Below are positions 35,278 through 43,648 of a stretch of DNA of 64,000 nt, in pieces (position 1 is the first letter of the stretch; each line of letters begins with the position of its first letter). Under the pieces are notes generated by a model. It did not search any database, was not told the DNA's origin, and saw only the letters and a program-made list of their open reading frames with translations. A program made the position numbers and the translations under genes. Source of the stretch: Paraburkholderia dilworthii (lineage in GTDB: Bacteria; Pseudomonadota; Gammaproteobacteria; Burkholderiales; Burkholderiaceae); NCBI RefSeq assembly GCF_000472525.1, contig NZ_AWZT01000002.1, forward strand, positions 327 to 64,326, read 5' to 3'.

Positions 35278-37818
35278 TCAAACAGTCTCGACTACGACAG
35301 GAATAGCGGCGAGCTTCGATTGGCGTTCCTCGTGCGTCGCCGGGCGAATCTGCCCGCGCTCCTCGACGAAGCTCACGGTGCTGTCCGCCTGGTCGCTGTT
35401 GACGAAATGGCGGAAGCGCTTGCGCGTTTCGGGATCGGTCACCGCCTTCTTCCACTCGCATTCGTAGCTGTCGATCACGCGCTGCATGTCCGCTTCCAGT
35501 TCGTCGGCCACGCCCAGGTGATCGTTGACGACCACGTCGATCAGATACTGGAGACCACCTTCCAGGCTTTCACGCCAGACACTGGTGCGTTGCAGGCGGT
35601 CGGCGGTGCGCACGTAGAACATCAGAAAACGGTCGATGTAGCGAACCAGCGTTTCACGGTCGAGATCGGACGCGATCAGTTCGGCATGACGGGGCTTCAT
35701 GCCGCCGTTACCGCATACGTACAGATTCCAGCCCTTGTCGGTCGCGATCACGCCGACGTCCTTGCCCTGCGCTTCCGCGCATTCGCGTGTGCAGCCCGAG
35801 ACGCCGAACTTGATCTTGTGCGGCGTGCGCAAACCCTTGTAGCGGTTTTCGAGCTCGACCGCGAGGCCGACCGAATCGCCCACGCCGTAGCGGCACCATG
35901 TCGAGCCGACGCACGACTTCACCGTGCGCAGCGACTTGCCGTACGCATGGCCAGATTCGAAGCCCGCCTCGATCAACTCTTCCCAAATCAACGGCAACTG
36001 TTCGACGCGCGCGCCGAACAGATCGACGCGCTGGCCGCCGGTGATCTTCGTGTAGAGGCCGTATTTCTTCGCGACCTGAGCGACGGCGATCAGGCCGTCG
36101 GGTGTGACTTCGCCGCCCGGCATGCGCGGCACGACCGAATAGGTGCCGTCGCGCTGGATGTTCGCGAGGTAGTAGTCGTTGGTGTCCTGTAGCGATGCGT
36201 GCTCTTTCTTCAGCACGAATTCGTTCCAGCACGAAGCGAGAATGCTGGCGACGACCGGCTTGCAGATATCGCAGCCGAGTCCGCGGCCATGCTTGCCGAG
36301 CAGTTCGCCGAAGCTGCGCACGCCTTCCACACGCACGATGTGATAGAGCTCCTGGCGCGAATACGCAAAGTGCTCGCATACGTGGTTGTTCACGGCGAGG
36401 CCCTGCTTCTTCATCTCGGCCTTCATCACCTGAGTGACGAGCGGCACGCAACCGCCGCACGATGTGCCCGCTGTGGTTGCGCATTTGAGCGCGCCGATGT
36501 CGGTCGCCCCCGCGCAAACGGCGGCGCACAGGTCGCCCTTCGACACGTTGTTGCACGAGCAGATCTGCGCGGTGTCCGGCAACGCGTCGACGCCGAGTCC
36601 CGGCTTCGCCTTACCGTCGCTTTGCGGCAGGATCAGGAATTCGGGCGCCTCTGGGAGTTCGATCCGGTTCAGCATCATCTGCAACAGCGTGCCGTATTCG
36701 CTCGCGTCGCCGACCATCACGCCGCCCAGCAGGTATTTGCCGCAACCGGAGATCACGAGCTTCTTGTAGACCTGCTTGCGCTCGTCGCTGAACTGATAGG
36801 CGCGACTGCCCGGAGTCGTGCCATGCGCATCGCCGATGCTCGCCACATCCACGCCCATCAGCTTGAGTTTGGTGCTCATGTCGGCGCCCGCGAATTCGGC
36901 CTGCTCGCCGAGCAGTTGCTTTGCCACCGTGCGCGCCATGTCGTAGCCCGGCGCGACGAGGCCGAACAACTGGCCGTTCCACAGCGCGCATTCGCCGATT
37001 GCGTAGATGTGCGGATCGCTTGTGCGGCACGCGTTGTCGATCACGATGCCGCCGCGCGCGCCGAGCGTCAGACCGCTTTCGCGCGCGAGATCGTCGCGCG
37101 GACGAATGCCCGCGGAGAACACGATCATGTCGGTGTCGAGATGCGTGCCGTCCGCGAACTGCATACGGTGCGTGCCCTCTTCGCCGTCGACGATTGCCGT
37201 GGTGTTCTTCTGCGTGTGCACCGTCACGCCAAGTTCCTCGATCTTCGTGCGCAGCACGCGCCCACCGCCTTCGTCGACCTGCACCGCCATCAGACGCGGC
37301 GCGAATTCGACCACATGTGTTTGCAGGCCCATGTCGCGCAAGGCCTTCGCGCATTCGAGCCCGAGCAGCCCGCCGCCGACCACCGTGCCGGTCTTCGAGC
37401 GCGCGCCGCATTCCTGCATCGCTTCGAGATCGTCGATGGTTCGATAGACGAAGCAATCGGCGCGCTCGCGCCCCGGCACTGGCGGCACGAACGGATATGA
37501 GCCGGTCGCGAAGACGAGCTTGTCGTAGGGCAGCGTCTCGCCGGTCGAGACGGTCACGGTGCGCGCATCCCGGTCGATCGCGACAGCCTTTGCGTTGAGC
37601 TTGAGCAGCACGTTCTGGCGCTCGAAGAAGCCCGGTTCGACGAGCGAGAGGTCGTCCGCCGTTTTGCCCGAAAAGAATTCGGAGAGGTGTACGCGGTCGT
37701 ACGCCGGACGCGATTCTTCGCACAGCACCGTGATGTCGAGGCCGTGCGCAGCGTCTTGCGCCAGACACTCGACCAGTTTGTGACCGACCATCCCGTGACC
37801 GATAACGATGATTTTCAT
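35278..37818 (-). CDS. nirB: Nitrite reductase (NADH) large subunit NirB
   Basis: The protein has 846 aa, the normal length. It reduces nitrite to ammonia with NADH, FAD, [2Fe-2S], [4Fe-4S] and siroheme. The FAD site is IVIGHGMVGHKLVE and a second nucleotide site is TVVGGGLLGLECAKAL. A BFD-type cysteine cluster (CSCNNVSKGDLCAAVC, then SCGGCVPLV) binds 2Fe-2S. The C-terminal siroheme/4Fe-4S ligands are in CVGSTWCRYG and GCTRECAEAQGKD. The ATG at 37818 has GAGGAAG upstream; the longer open frame would read through the leader terminator. Expression is predicted to depend on sigma-54 and an ANTAR-type leader (37886-38034). The siroheme gene cobA is divergent. Confidence 0.96.
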   Translation of the reverse strand: MKIIVIGHGMVGHKLVECLAQDAAHGLDITVLCEESRPAYDRVHLSEFFSGKTADDLSLVEPGFFERQNVLLKLNAKAVAIDRDARTVTVSTGETLPYDKLVFATGSYPFVPPVPGRERADCFVYRTIDDLEAMQECGARSKTGTVVGGGLLGLECAKALRDMGLQTHVVEFAPRLMAVQVDEGGGRVLRTKIEELGVTVHTQKNTTAIVDGEEGTHRMQFADGTHLDTDMIVFSAGIRPRDDLARESGLTLGARGGIVIDNACRTSDPHIYAIGECALWNGQLFGLVAPGYDMARTVAKQLLGEQAEFAGADMSTKLKLMGVDVASIGDAHGTTPGSRAYQFSDERKQVYKKLVISGCGKYLLGGVMVGDASEYGTLLQMMLNRIELPEAPEFLILPQSDGKAKPGLGVDALPDTAQICSCNNVSKGDLCAAVCAGATDIGALKCATTAGTSCGGCVPLVTQVMKAEMKKQGLAVNNHVCEHFAYSRQELYHIVRVEGVRSFGELLGKHGRGLGCDICKPVVASILASCWNEFVLKKEHASLQDTNDYYLANIQRDGTYSVVPRMPGGEVTPDGLIAVAQVAKKYGLYTKITGGQRVDLFGARVEQLPLIWEELIEAGFESGHAYGKSLRTVKSCVGSTWCRYGVGDSVGLAVELENRYKGLRTPHKIKFGVSGCTRECAEAQGKDVGVIATDKGWNLYVCGNGGMKPRHAELIASDLDRETLVRYIDRFLMFYVRTADRLQRTSVWRESLEGGLQYLIDVVVNDHLGVADELEADMQRVIDSYECEWKKAVTDPETRKRFRHFVNSDQADSTVSFVEERGQIRPATHEERQSKLAAIPVVVETV

Positions 37819-37885
37819 GACCGCGGCTTCCTCAATGTGCTGGGCTTCGGTCGCCGCCATGCCGTCATCGGCAAAGCGGCGCCGG

Positions 37886-37941
37886 AAATAAAAACGGCGT
37901 CCCGCGAACCCAGTCGATGACTGAATCCGGGGGACGCCGTT
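37886..37941 (-). terminator. Leader terminator (attenuator) upstream of nirB
   Basis: On the minus strand AACGGCGTCCC (37941-37931) pairs with GGGACGCCGTT (37903-37893). A C-C mismatch follows, then a second stem of about 11 pairs including G-U pairs, closed by the loop ATC. The transcript continues TTTTTATTT. It lies between the promoter and the nirB start, so it must be bypassed for expression. Confidence 0.85.
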
Positions 37942-37945
37942 GTCC
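37932..37945 (-). promoter_or_regulatory. ANTAR hairpin P2 in the nirB leader
   Basis: The minus strand reads GGACAACGGCGTCC: a 4-bp stem GGAC/GTCC with the hexaloop AACGGC (A at 1, G at 4). Its loop and 3' arm are the same bases as the 5' arm of the terminator, so the two structures exclude each other. Confidence 0.75.
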
Positions 37946-37986
37946 TGACCAGGTACTGCGGCAAGCGCTTTGTGTGGCGCTCGCGG

Positions 37987-38004
37987 CGGATCCACGTTGA
38001 TCCG
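37987..38004 (-). promoter_or_regulatory. ANTAR hairpin P1 in the nirB leader
   Basis: On the minus strand CGGATC and GATCCG form a 6-bp stem around the hexaloop AACGTG (A at 1, G at 4). It lies only a few bases after the predicted transcript start and 41 bases before P2. Confidence 0.75.
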
Positions 38005-38018
38005 ATGGCCGCATTAAA

Positions 38019-38034
38019 TGCAAGGGTTGTGCCA
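38019..38034 (-). promoter_or_regulatory. Sigma-54 promoter of nirB
   Basis: The minus strand reads TGGCACAACCCTTGCA. GG and GC are 10 bases apart, with one difference from TGGCACG-N4-TTGCA. Predicted start is near 38008, giving a leader of about 190 bases. Confidence 0.78.
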
Positions 38035-38134
38035 ATCGCGGTCAATGCGCGCGTGCGCCGCGCAGCGCGGGGCTTTGCGGACAATTGCGCGTGCCGGCGA
38101 GGAGTCACGCGCACGATGCATTTCGATGCAGCCA

Positions 38135-38170
38135 GCACAGCGATGGTGCGACGCAGCACTTTGCACGTGC
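38135..38170. promoter_or_regulatory. Two NtrC-like enhancer sites
   Basis: GCAC-N6-GGTGC at 38135-38149 matches the NtrC core exactly. GCAC-N6-CGTGC at 38156-38170 differs in one base. Their centres are 21 bp apart, two helical turns. They lie about 100 bp from the nirB sigma-54 promoter and 160 bp from that of cobA. Confidence 0.65.
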
Positions 38171-38327
38171 CAAAAGCGGGCGTGTTGCCGATGCACGCGG
38201 CGGCCATGCGGAGGACCTGATGCTGCGTCCAAGGGCCGCTTGCGATGCGCCGGCGACGCATTGAAGCCCGCATCGTCGGGGCTTTCACTCAAATGGATAT
38301 GCCTTGCCGGCGATGCACGCGTCGTTC

Positions 38328-38343
38328 TGGCCTGCTCCTTGCA
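38328..38343 (+). promoter_or_regulatory. Candidate sigma-54 promoter of cobA
   Basis: The sequence TGGCCTGCTCCTTGCA has correct GG-N10-GC spacing and a perfect TTGCA; two bases differ in the -24 element. Predicted start is near 38354, giving a leader of about 218 bases. Confidence 0.55.
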
Positions 38344-38406
38344 TGAGCTTTACGCGAATCACATTCGCTCTGGCAACGCAGCCGGTGCAAACGACTGCAT
38401 CACCTC

Positions 38407-38430
38407 GCGAGGCACAACGCGGTGCCTCGC
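38407..38430 (+). promoter_or_regulatory. ANTAR hairpin P1 in the cobA leader
   Basis: GCGAGGCAC and GTGCCTCGC form a perfect 9-bp stem around the hexaloop AACGCG (A at 1, G at 4). The loop differs from the nirB P1 loop in one base only, while the stems are unrelated in sequence. Confidence 0.78.
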
Positions 38431-38467
38431 AAGGCTTCGAAGCAATGAGCGGCAAATCGGCAGCATC

Positions 38468-38481
38468 GGACAACGGCGTCC
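38468..38481 (+). promoter_or_regulatory. ANTAR hairpin P2 in the cobA leader
   Basis: GGACAACGGCGTCC is identical over all 14 bases to P2 of the nirB leader. The stem is GGAC/GTCC and the hexaloop AACGGC. It overlaps the 5' arm of the terminator at 38472-38520. Confidence 0.78.
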
Positions 38482-38520
38482 CCTCGTGACCATCACGAGC
38501 GGACGCCGTTTTTTGTTTTG
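38472..38520 (+). terminator. Leader terminator (attenuator) upstream of cobA
   Basis: AACGGCGTCC (38472-38481) pairs with GGACGCCGTT (38501-38510). A C-C mismatch follows, then CTCGTG/CACGAG with a 5-base loop. TTTTTT G TTTT follows. It ends about 50 bases before the cobA ATG. Confidence 0.87.
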
Positions 38521-38571
38521 CGCCGGCGGCAACCAGGCGCCGGCCACACAGGGAAGCTAAAGGACATCGCG

Positions 38572-39351
38572 ATGAACACGAACTCCGGCAAGGTCACGCT
38601 ACTGAGCGCCGGTCCAGGCGAACTCGATCTGCTCACGCTGCGAGCGGCCAAGGCGCTCGCAGCCGCCGACGTCGTGCTGCTCGACGATCTCGCGAACCCG
38701 GAGATCGTCACGCTCGCACCGCAAGCGCGTGTGATTCGCGTCGGCAAGCGTGGCGGCTGCCGCTCGACGCCACAAGCGTTTATCGAACGGCTGATGAGGC
38801 GTTACGCGCAAAAGGGCCTGCACGTGGTCCGCGTGAAAGGTGGCGAAGCGCTGCTATTCGGCCGCGCCGGTGAAGAGCTCGCGACTTTGCGCGACGCCTG
38901 CATTCCGGTGGAGATCGTCAACGGCATCTCGTCGGGCTTCGCGGCTGCGGCGGGCCTCGGCATCTCGCTCACGCATCGCCGTCATTGCCACGGCGTCACG
39001 TTCGTCACGGCGCACACCGAAGATCACGGCGAACCGGATTGGGCCGCGCTCGCGGCGACGCGCACCACGCTTGCCATCTATATGGGGATGCGGCGCATCG
39101 GCAGCCTCGCCAGCGCGTTGCTTGCGAGCCTGCCTGCCGATACGCCGGCTGCGGTCGTGCAATGGGCCGGTAGTGTCAATGAGCGGCGCCTCGTGACGCG
39201 CCTCGACCGGCTCGCGGCCGACGCCGCGGATGCGGGCTTCGGCAGTCCCGCGGTCATTCTGATCGGCAACGCGATCGGTGAAAGTATGCAGACAGGTTGG
39301 GTGCAAGACGCGGCATCGCGCGATGATGCGGCACATGCTCGCGCCGCGTGA
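38572..39351 (+). CDS. cobA: Uroporphyrinogen-III C-methyltransferase (CobA/SUMT)
   Basis: The protein has 259 aa. It methylates uroporphyrinogen III twice to give precorrin-2, the precursor of siroheme, the NirB cofactor. Family motifs are VTLLSAGPGELDLLTLRAAKAL, VVLLDDLANPEI, VGKRGG, VRVKGGEALLFGRAGEE and VNGISSGFAAAAGLGISLTHR. It is a stand-alone methyltransferase without the dehydrogenase/ferrochelatase domain of CysG, so that step must be encoded elsewhere. AAAGGAC precedes the ATG. It is divergent from nirB and has a matching attenuator leader. Confidence 0.94.
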   Translation: MNTNSGKVTLLSAGPGELDLLTLRAAKALAAADVVLLDDLANPEIVTLAPQARVIRVGKRGGCRSTPQAFIERLMRRYAQKGLHVVRVKGGEALLFGRAGEELATLRDACIPVEIVNGISSGFAAAAGLGISLTHRRHCHGVTFVTAHTEDHGEPDWAALAATRTTLAIYMGMRRIGSLASALLASLPADTPAAVVQWAGSVNERRLVTRLDRLAADAADAGFGSPAVILIGNAIGESMQTGWVQDAASRDDAAHARAA

Positions 39352-39367
39352 AGCCGGTGCGCTTCGC

Positions 39368-39415
39368 TTCAGCGGCTTCAATTCGGCGGCTTAATTTCAG
39401 CGGCTTCAATTCGGC
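39368..39415. repeat. 20-bp direct repeat, two copies
   Basis: A 20-bp unit beginning TTCAGCGGC and ending ATTCGGC occurs at 39368-39387 and 39396-39415, in the gap between convergent cobA and the MOSC gene. Confidence 0.85.
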
Positions 39416-39467
39416 ACCACCGCGCCGATAGACAACGCGTCCGTTGCAACCATTGCTCGCACAGCAG

Positions 39468-40352
39468 CTAGTCGCCGAAGCTCAGTTCCGCTTCGACCGT
39501 TTGACCGACGCGCAGCCATGCGCCCGCCCCGCTCGTCACGAGCGCGTTGTTGCCGAACGTGATCGCGCCGTCGCGCTGCGGGTTCGCGCGATAGACACTC
39601 ATTGTGTCGGTCGGTTCGTTCGGCCATTCGGGATCGCGCTCGCCCTTCGCCTGGTCGATGGTCGGCATCGGGCAGCGCGCGCATAGTTTGACGAGGCGCA
39701 GTTCGACACCTTCTGCGCTGTCCGCTGTGGCATCGCTGATGGCGAGCGTCTCCACATAGTCTTCTTCGTAGGCATCGAGCCCGCTCAACACGATGTTCGG
39801 ACGAAAGCGGTCGATCGGAATCGACGGTGCGCCTTTCGCATTCAGCCGCGTATTGAGATCGTCGAGCGAGGCCTGGCTAATGACGAGCAGCGGGAAGCCG
39901 TCGGCGAAATGCGTCGTGGCGCCGCCCACGCTCTCCGTATAAGCCGGATCGACAATGCGCTCACGCTCCGGGTCGAAACGCAACAGCCGCACCGGCACGC
40001 CGAGAAAAGTGGAGAACCATGTCGCGCATTCTTCGCCGGTGTCGAGCCCAAAGGCCGCGTCGCGCCAGACCTTCGTCGCAACCTTGGGCCGCGTGTCGAG
40101 TTCCGCGGCATCGAGTGGCGTACGCAACTCGCTCATGCCGGGCGCGCGGATCACCAGTTCCTGTGCGCCAATCTCCACCTTGATCAGCGCCATGCGTGGG
40201 TACGCGCGTTGCGTGAGCATCGCGCCATTCGAATCGACGGCCATCCAGTAGCGGTCGTATTCGAGACCGGTCGACAAAACGCGCGCCTCGTTTAACGCGA
40301 TGCCCGCGCAAGATTTGATCGGATAGACAAAAAGCTCGCTGATGCTTGGCAT
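39468..40352 (-). CDS. MOSC-domain protein (YcbX-like)
   Basis: The protein has 294 aa. The N-terminal beta-barrel MOSC_N domain opens with ISELFVYPIKSCAGIALNEA and the molybdenum-cofactor-binding MOSC domain contains RFRPNIVLSG and VKLCARCPMPTIDQ with the conserved cysteine. YcbX-type enzymes reduce N-hydroxylated compounds with Moco. Unlike YcbX of Escherichia coli it lacks a C-terminal ferredoxin domain. I start at the ATG at 40352 because homologues begin MPxISELFVYP; the frame extends upstream to 40469. Confidence 0.9.
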   Translation of the reverse strand: MPSISELFVYPIKSCAGIALNEARVLSTGLEYDRYWMAVDSNGAMLTQRAYPRMALIKVEIGAQELVIRAPGMSELRTPLDAAELDTRPKVATKVWRDAAFGLDTGEECATWFSTFLGVPVRLLRFDPERERIVDPAYTESVGGATTHFADGFPLLVISQASLDDLNTRLNAKGAPSIPIDRFRPNIVLSGLDAYEEDYVETLAISDATADSAEGVELRLVKLCARCPMPTIDQAKGERDPEWPNEPTDTMSVYRANPQRDGAITFGNNALVTSGAGAWLRVGQTVEAELSFGD

Positions 40353-40709
40353 GATGTGGGGCGTGGGCGTTGGATGCGCGAGCGCCGGACCACGCGCTCG
40401 CTCGTTTTTATATGGCAAGTCTTGAATCAAGGCTCGATTGTAAATCGGTTCGGCACTTGAGCGTTTCAACAGCCCTGCTGTGCGTCAGTTTGTGGCCGCC
40501 TGTTTCGGGTAATCCCGCATGCCGCGGTTCGCGATGCGCCGCTCGACGCGGGCCATTGCAGGTGGTCACTGCTGGCGCCCGTTTCTTCACATCGCTCTTG
40601 GACGTAGAATCCCCAATCAAGCTGATTCGCGACGGACGTGCCGCGGACGATCACCTTTCGCGGTCCCTGCACGTCGCATCCCTACAATGAACGAGACAGG
40701 AAATTGATT
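40353..40709. other. Divergent intergenic region, no gene seen
   Basis: This 357-bp stretch separates the MOSC gene and glcG. No open frame shows a family signature. It must contain both promoters, but I could not select one with confidence. Confidence 0.5.
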
Positions 40710-41114
40710 ATGCTGAGCAAACCCGTGCTGACCATTGCCGAAACGACCCGCATCCTCGAAGCCGCGCGCACGGAAGCCGAGAAAAACAAGTGGGCCGTCG
40801 CAATCGTCGTGGTCGACGATGGCGGCCACCCGCTCGGCATGCTGCGTCTGGACGGCAGCGCGCCTGCGAGTTCGTACATCGCGACGGAGAAAGCCCGCAC
40901 GTCGGCGATCGGTCGCCGCGAAACCAAGGTATACGAGGACATGATCAACAACGGCCGCACCGCGTTTCTCAGCGCGCCGCTGCAAGGTACGCTGGAAGGC
41001 GGCGTGCCGGTGATCGTCGAAGGTCAGGTGATCGGCGCGGTCGGCGTATCGGGCGTGAAGTCCGATCAGGACGCGCAGATCGCGAAGGCCGGTATTCAGG
41101 CGCTCGGCGTCTGA
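40710..41114 (+). CDS. glcG: GlcG/HbpS-family heme-binding-like protein
   Basis: The protein has 134 aa. The GlcG fold is visible in LTIAETTRILEAARTEAEKNKWAVAIVVVDDGGHPLGMLRLDGSAPAS-type residues and the glycine-rich GGVPVIVEGQVIGAVGVSG ending. GlcG is encoded in glycolate-utilisation operons and relatives bind heme, but its exact role is unsettled. AGGAAA precedes the ATG at 40710. Malate synthase G starts 175 bases downstream on the same strand, matching the usual glc gene association. Confidence 0.88.
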   Translation: MLSKPVLTIAETTRILEAARTEAEKNKWAVAIVVVDDGGHPLGMLRLDGSAPASSYIATEKARTSAIGRRETKVYEDMINNGRTAFLSAPLQGTLEGGVPVIVEGQVIGAVGVSGVKSDQDAQIAKAGIQALGV

Positions 41115-41289
41115 GTCTGCATTGGCGATGGCGTTAGCGATCGCCAACGCGAGCGCAATCACGAATGCCGCGTGATTGCGTGGCCCTTGAACCCGAAATG
41201 CAACACCCGAAAGAAGCTTGTCGTGGCAGTAGCCCCAACGCGGGCCGATGCCCCACACATCGGCCCCACTCAGACAGATGGAGCAGTCG

Positions 41290-43461
41290 ATGACTCAGAT
41301 GAACCCGCGCGGCGGATTGCAGGTCGCCGCCAACCTCGACCAGTTCGTCGAAACCGAAGCCCTGCCCGGCACCGGAATCGACAGCGCCGCATTCTGGTCG
41401 GGTTTCGACGCCCTCGTGCACGAGCTGGCGCCCAAAAACCGTGCGCTGCTCGCCGAGCGCGACCGCCTGCAAACGGAACTGGACAACTGGCATCGCGCCA
41501 ATCCGGGCCCGGTGCGCGACTTGCGCGCCTATCGTGCGTTTCTTGAAGGCATCGGCTATATCGTGCCGGCGCCGGCGAGCGTGAAGGCCACGACCGATCA
41601 GGTCGACACCGAAATCGCCGAACAGGCAGGCCCGCAACTGGTCGTGCCGCTGTCGAATCAGCGCTATGCGCTGAACGCGGCGAACGCGCGCTGGGGCAGT
41701 CTGTACGACGCGCTGTACGGCACGGACGCAATTGCCGACACCAACGGCGCCGAAAGGCAAAAAACCTTCAACCCGGTGCGCGGCGCCGCGGTGATCGCCT
41801 ATGCGCGCAAGTTTCTCGACGAAGCCGCGCCGCTCGCAAACGGCTCGCATGCCGATGCAATGCGCTATAGCGTGGAAGGCGGCAAACTCGTCGTCGCGCT
41901 GAAGACTGGCACGAGCGAACTCAGGACACCCGCGCAATTCGTCGGCTATCAGGGCGAGGTGAACGCGCCGTCAGCCGTGCTGCTCAAGCACAATGGGCTG
42001 CACTTCGAGATCCAGATCGACGCGAACGATTCGATCGGAAAGACCGATGCCGCGCACGTGAAGGACGTGGTGGTCGAAGCGGCGGTGAGCACGATCATCG
42101 ACTGCGAAGATTCCGTGGCAGCCGTGGATGCGAACGACAAGGTTCAGCTCTATCGCAACTGGCTCGGCCTGATGAACGGCGACCTCACCGAAGAAGTCAC
42201 GAAGAACGGCAAGACGTTCACGCGCCGTCTGAACGACGACCGTGTGTACGTCGCCGCGAACGGCACGGCGCCGGTCGTGCTGCATGGCCGCTCGCTGCTG
42301 TTCATTCGCAACGTCGGTCATTTGATGACCAATCCGGCGGTGCTGACGAAGGACGGCGCCGAGATTCCCGAGGGCATTCTCGACGCTGTGATCACGACGC
42401 TGTGTGCGCTGCACGATCGCAAGCACAAGCTGAATTCGCGCACTGGCTCCATCTATATCGTGAAGCCGAAAATGCACGGCCCCGCCGAAGTCGCATTCGC
42501 GAGCGAACTGTTTGCGCGCGTCGAAGATCTGCTGAAGCTGCCGCGCAACACGATCAAGATGGGCATCATGGACGAGGAGCGCCGCACGAGCGTGAATCTG
42601 CTCGCGTGTATCGCCGAGGCATCGGAACGTGTCGCCTTCATCAACACGGGCTTTCTCGACCGCACCGGCGACGAAATGCATAGCGCGATGGAAGCCGGCC
42701 CGATGATGCGCAAGGGCGACATGAAGTCGAGCGCATGGATTGCCGCCTATGAACGCAGCAATGTGCTCGTCGGTTTGCACGCGGGCCTGCGGGGCCGCTC
42801 GCAGATCGGCAAGGGCATGTGGGCGATGCCCGATTTGATGCACGCGATGCTCGAACAGAAAATCGTGCATCCGAAGGCCGGCGCGAACACTGCGTGGGTG
42901 CCCTCGCCCACCGCCGCGACGCTGCATGCGCTGCATTATCACCAGGTCGACGTACAGGCAGTTCAGCAGGAACTGGAACGCACCGACTATGCGAAGGTGC
43001 GCGACGAACTGCTCGACGGCCTGCTGACGATTCCGGTCGTCGAAACCGCGAAGTGGAGCGACGATGAAATCCGCGCTGAGCTCGACAACAACGCGCAAGG
43101 CATTCTCGGCTACGTGGTGCGCTGGATCGACCAGGGCGTGGGCTGCTCGAAGGTGCCCGACATTCACGACGTCGGTCTGATGGAAGACCGCGCGACGCTG
43201 CGTATCTCGAGCCAGCACATCGCCAACTGGCTGTATCACGGCGTAGCGACGCGCGAGCAGGTCGAGGAAACCTTCAAGCGCATGGCGAAGATCGTCGACC
43301 AGCAGAACGCCGCCGATCCGTATTACAAGCCGATGGCGCCTGCCTTCGACACGATTGCGTTCAAGGCTGCGCAGGCACTTGTGTTCGAAGGGCGCCAGCA
43401 GCCGAGCGGCTACACGGAACCGTTGCTGCACAAATTCCGTCTGGAAGTGAAGAAAAATTGA
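41290..43461 (+). CDS. glcB: Malate synthase G
   Basis: The protein has 723 aa, the standard length. It condenses glyoxylate and acetyl-CoA to malate. Landmarks include [33 protein letters not shown] with the acidic magnesium ligands, [45 protein letters not shown], and the closing domain with [18 protein letters not shown]. The ATG at 41290 has GGAG 6 bases upstream; an ATG at 41278 is also in frame. glcG lies upstream; glycolate oxidase genes are not in the window. Confidence 0.96.
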   Translation: MTQMNPRGGLQVAANLDQFVETEALPGTGIDSAAFWSGFDALVHELAPKNRALLAERDRLQTELDNWHRANPGPVRDLRAYRAFLEGIGYIVPAPASVKATTDQVDTEIAEQAGPQLVVPLSNQRYALNAANARWGSLYDALYGTDAIADTNGAERQKTFNPVRGAAVIAYARKFLDEAAPLANGSHADAMRYSVEGGKLVVALKTGTSELRTPAQFVGYQGEVNAPSAVLLKHNGLHFEIQIDANDSIGKTDAAHVKDVVVEAAVSTIIDCEDSVAAVDANDKVQLYRNWLGLMNGDLTEEVTKNGKTFTRRLNDDRVYVAANGTAPVVLHGRSLLFIRNVGHLMTNPAVLTKDGAEIPEGILDAVITTLCALHDRKHKLNSRTGSIYIVKPKMHGPAEVAFASELFARVEDLLKLPRNTIKMGIMDEERRTSVNLLACIAEASERVAFINTGFLDRTGDEMHSAMEAGPMMRKGDMKSSAWIAAYERSNVLVGLHAGLRGRSQIGKGMWAMPDLMHAMLEQKIVHPKAGANTAWVPSPTAATLHALHYHQVDVQAVQQELERTDYAKVRDELLDGLLTIPVVETAKWSDDEIRAELDNNAQGILGYVVRWIDQGVGCSKVPDIHDVGLMEDRATLRISSQHIANWLYHGVATREQVEETFKRMAKIVDQQNAADPYYKPMAPAFDTIAFKAAQALVFEGRQQPSGYTEPLLHKFRLEVKKN

Positions 43462-43515
43462 GCTTGATATCAACCGCGCCCCGAACGGATTGAAGTTCTG
43501 GCGCGGCAAAAAAAG

Positions 43516-43548
43516 ACGGGCGCCCGCGTGGTCTGCGGCGCCCGTTTT
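43516..43548. terminator. Bidirectional terminator between glcB and galU
   Basis: ACGGGCGCC (43516-43524) pairs with GGCGCCCGT (43537-43545). TTTT follows on the plus strand, and an A-run lies before the stem, so it can also stop leftward galU transcripts. Confidence 0.75.
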
Positions 43549-43648
43549 CAATGCACGCGATGTTATGCGCGCTTCTGCGTGATGCTTCGACGTGATGCCT
43601 GTATGCGAGCCTGCGTGAACTGCGCGATCGGGGTGGCCGTGGCTCTGT

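Larger units (their letters stand above)
37819..38571. promoter_or_regulatory. Divergent nirB-cobA control region
   Basis: This 753-bp region has no supportable gene. Between the two start codons it shows, in symmetrical order: nirB terminator and antiterminator hairpins, a nirB sigma-54 promoter, two NtrC-like sites, a cobA sigma-54 promoter, and cobA hairpins and terminator. Each element is listed separately. Confidence 0.75.

Noticed and set aside
38344..38406. GGTGCAAACGACTGCA as a closer sigma-54 site for cobA
   Set aside because: GG to GC spacing is 11 instead of 10 bases and the TTGC element is altered; the site at 38328-38343 fits better.
41134..41937. 267-aa minus-strand frame
   Set aside because: Shadow of malate synthase G; composition typical of antisense frames.
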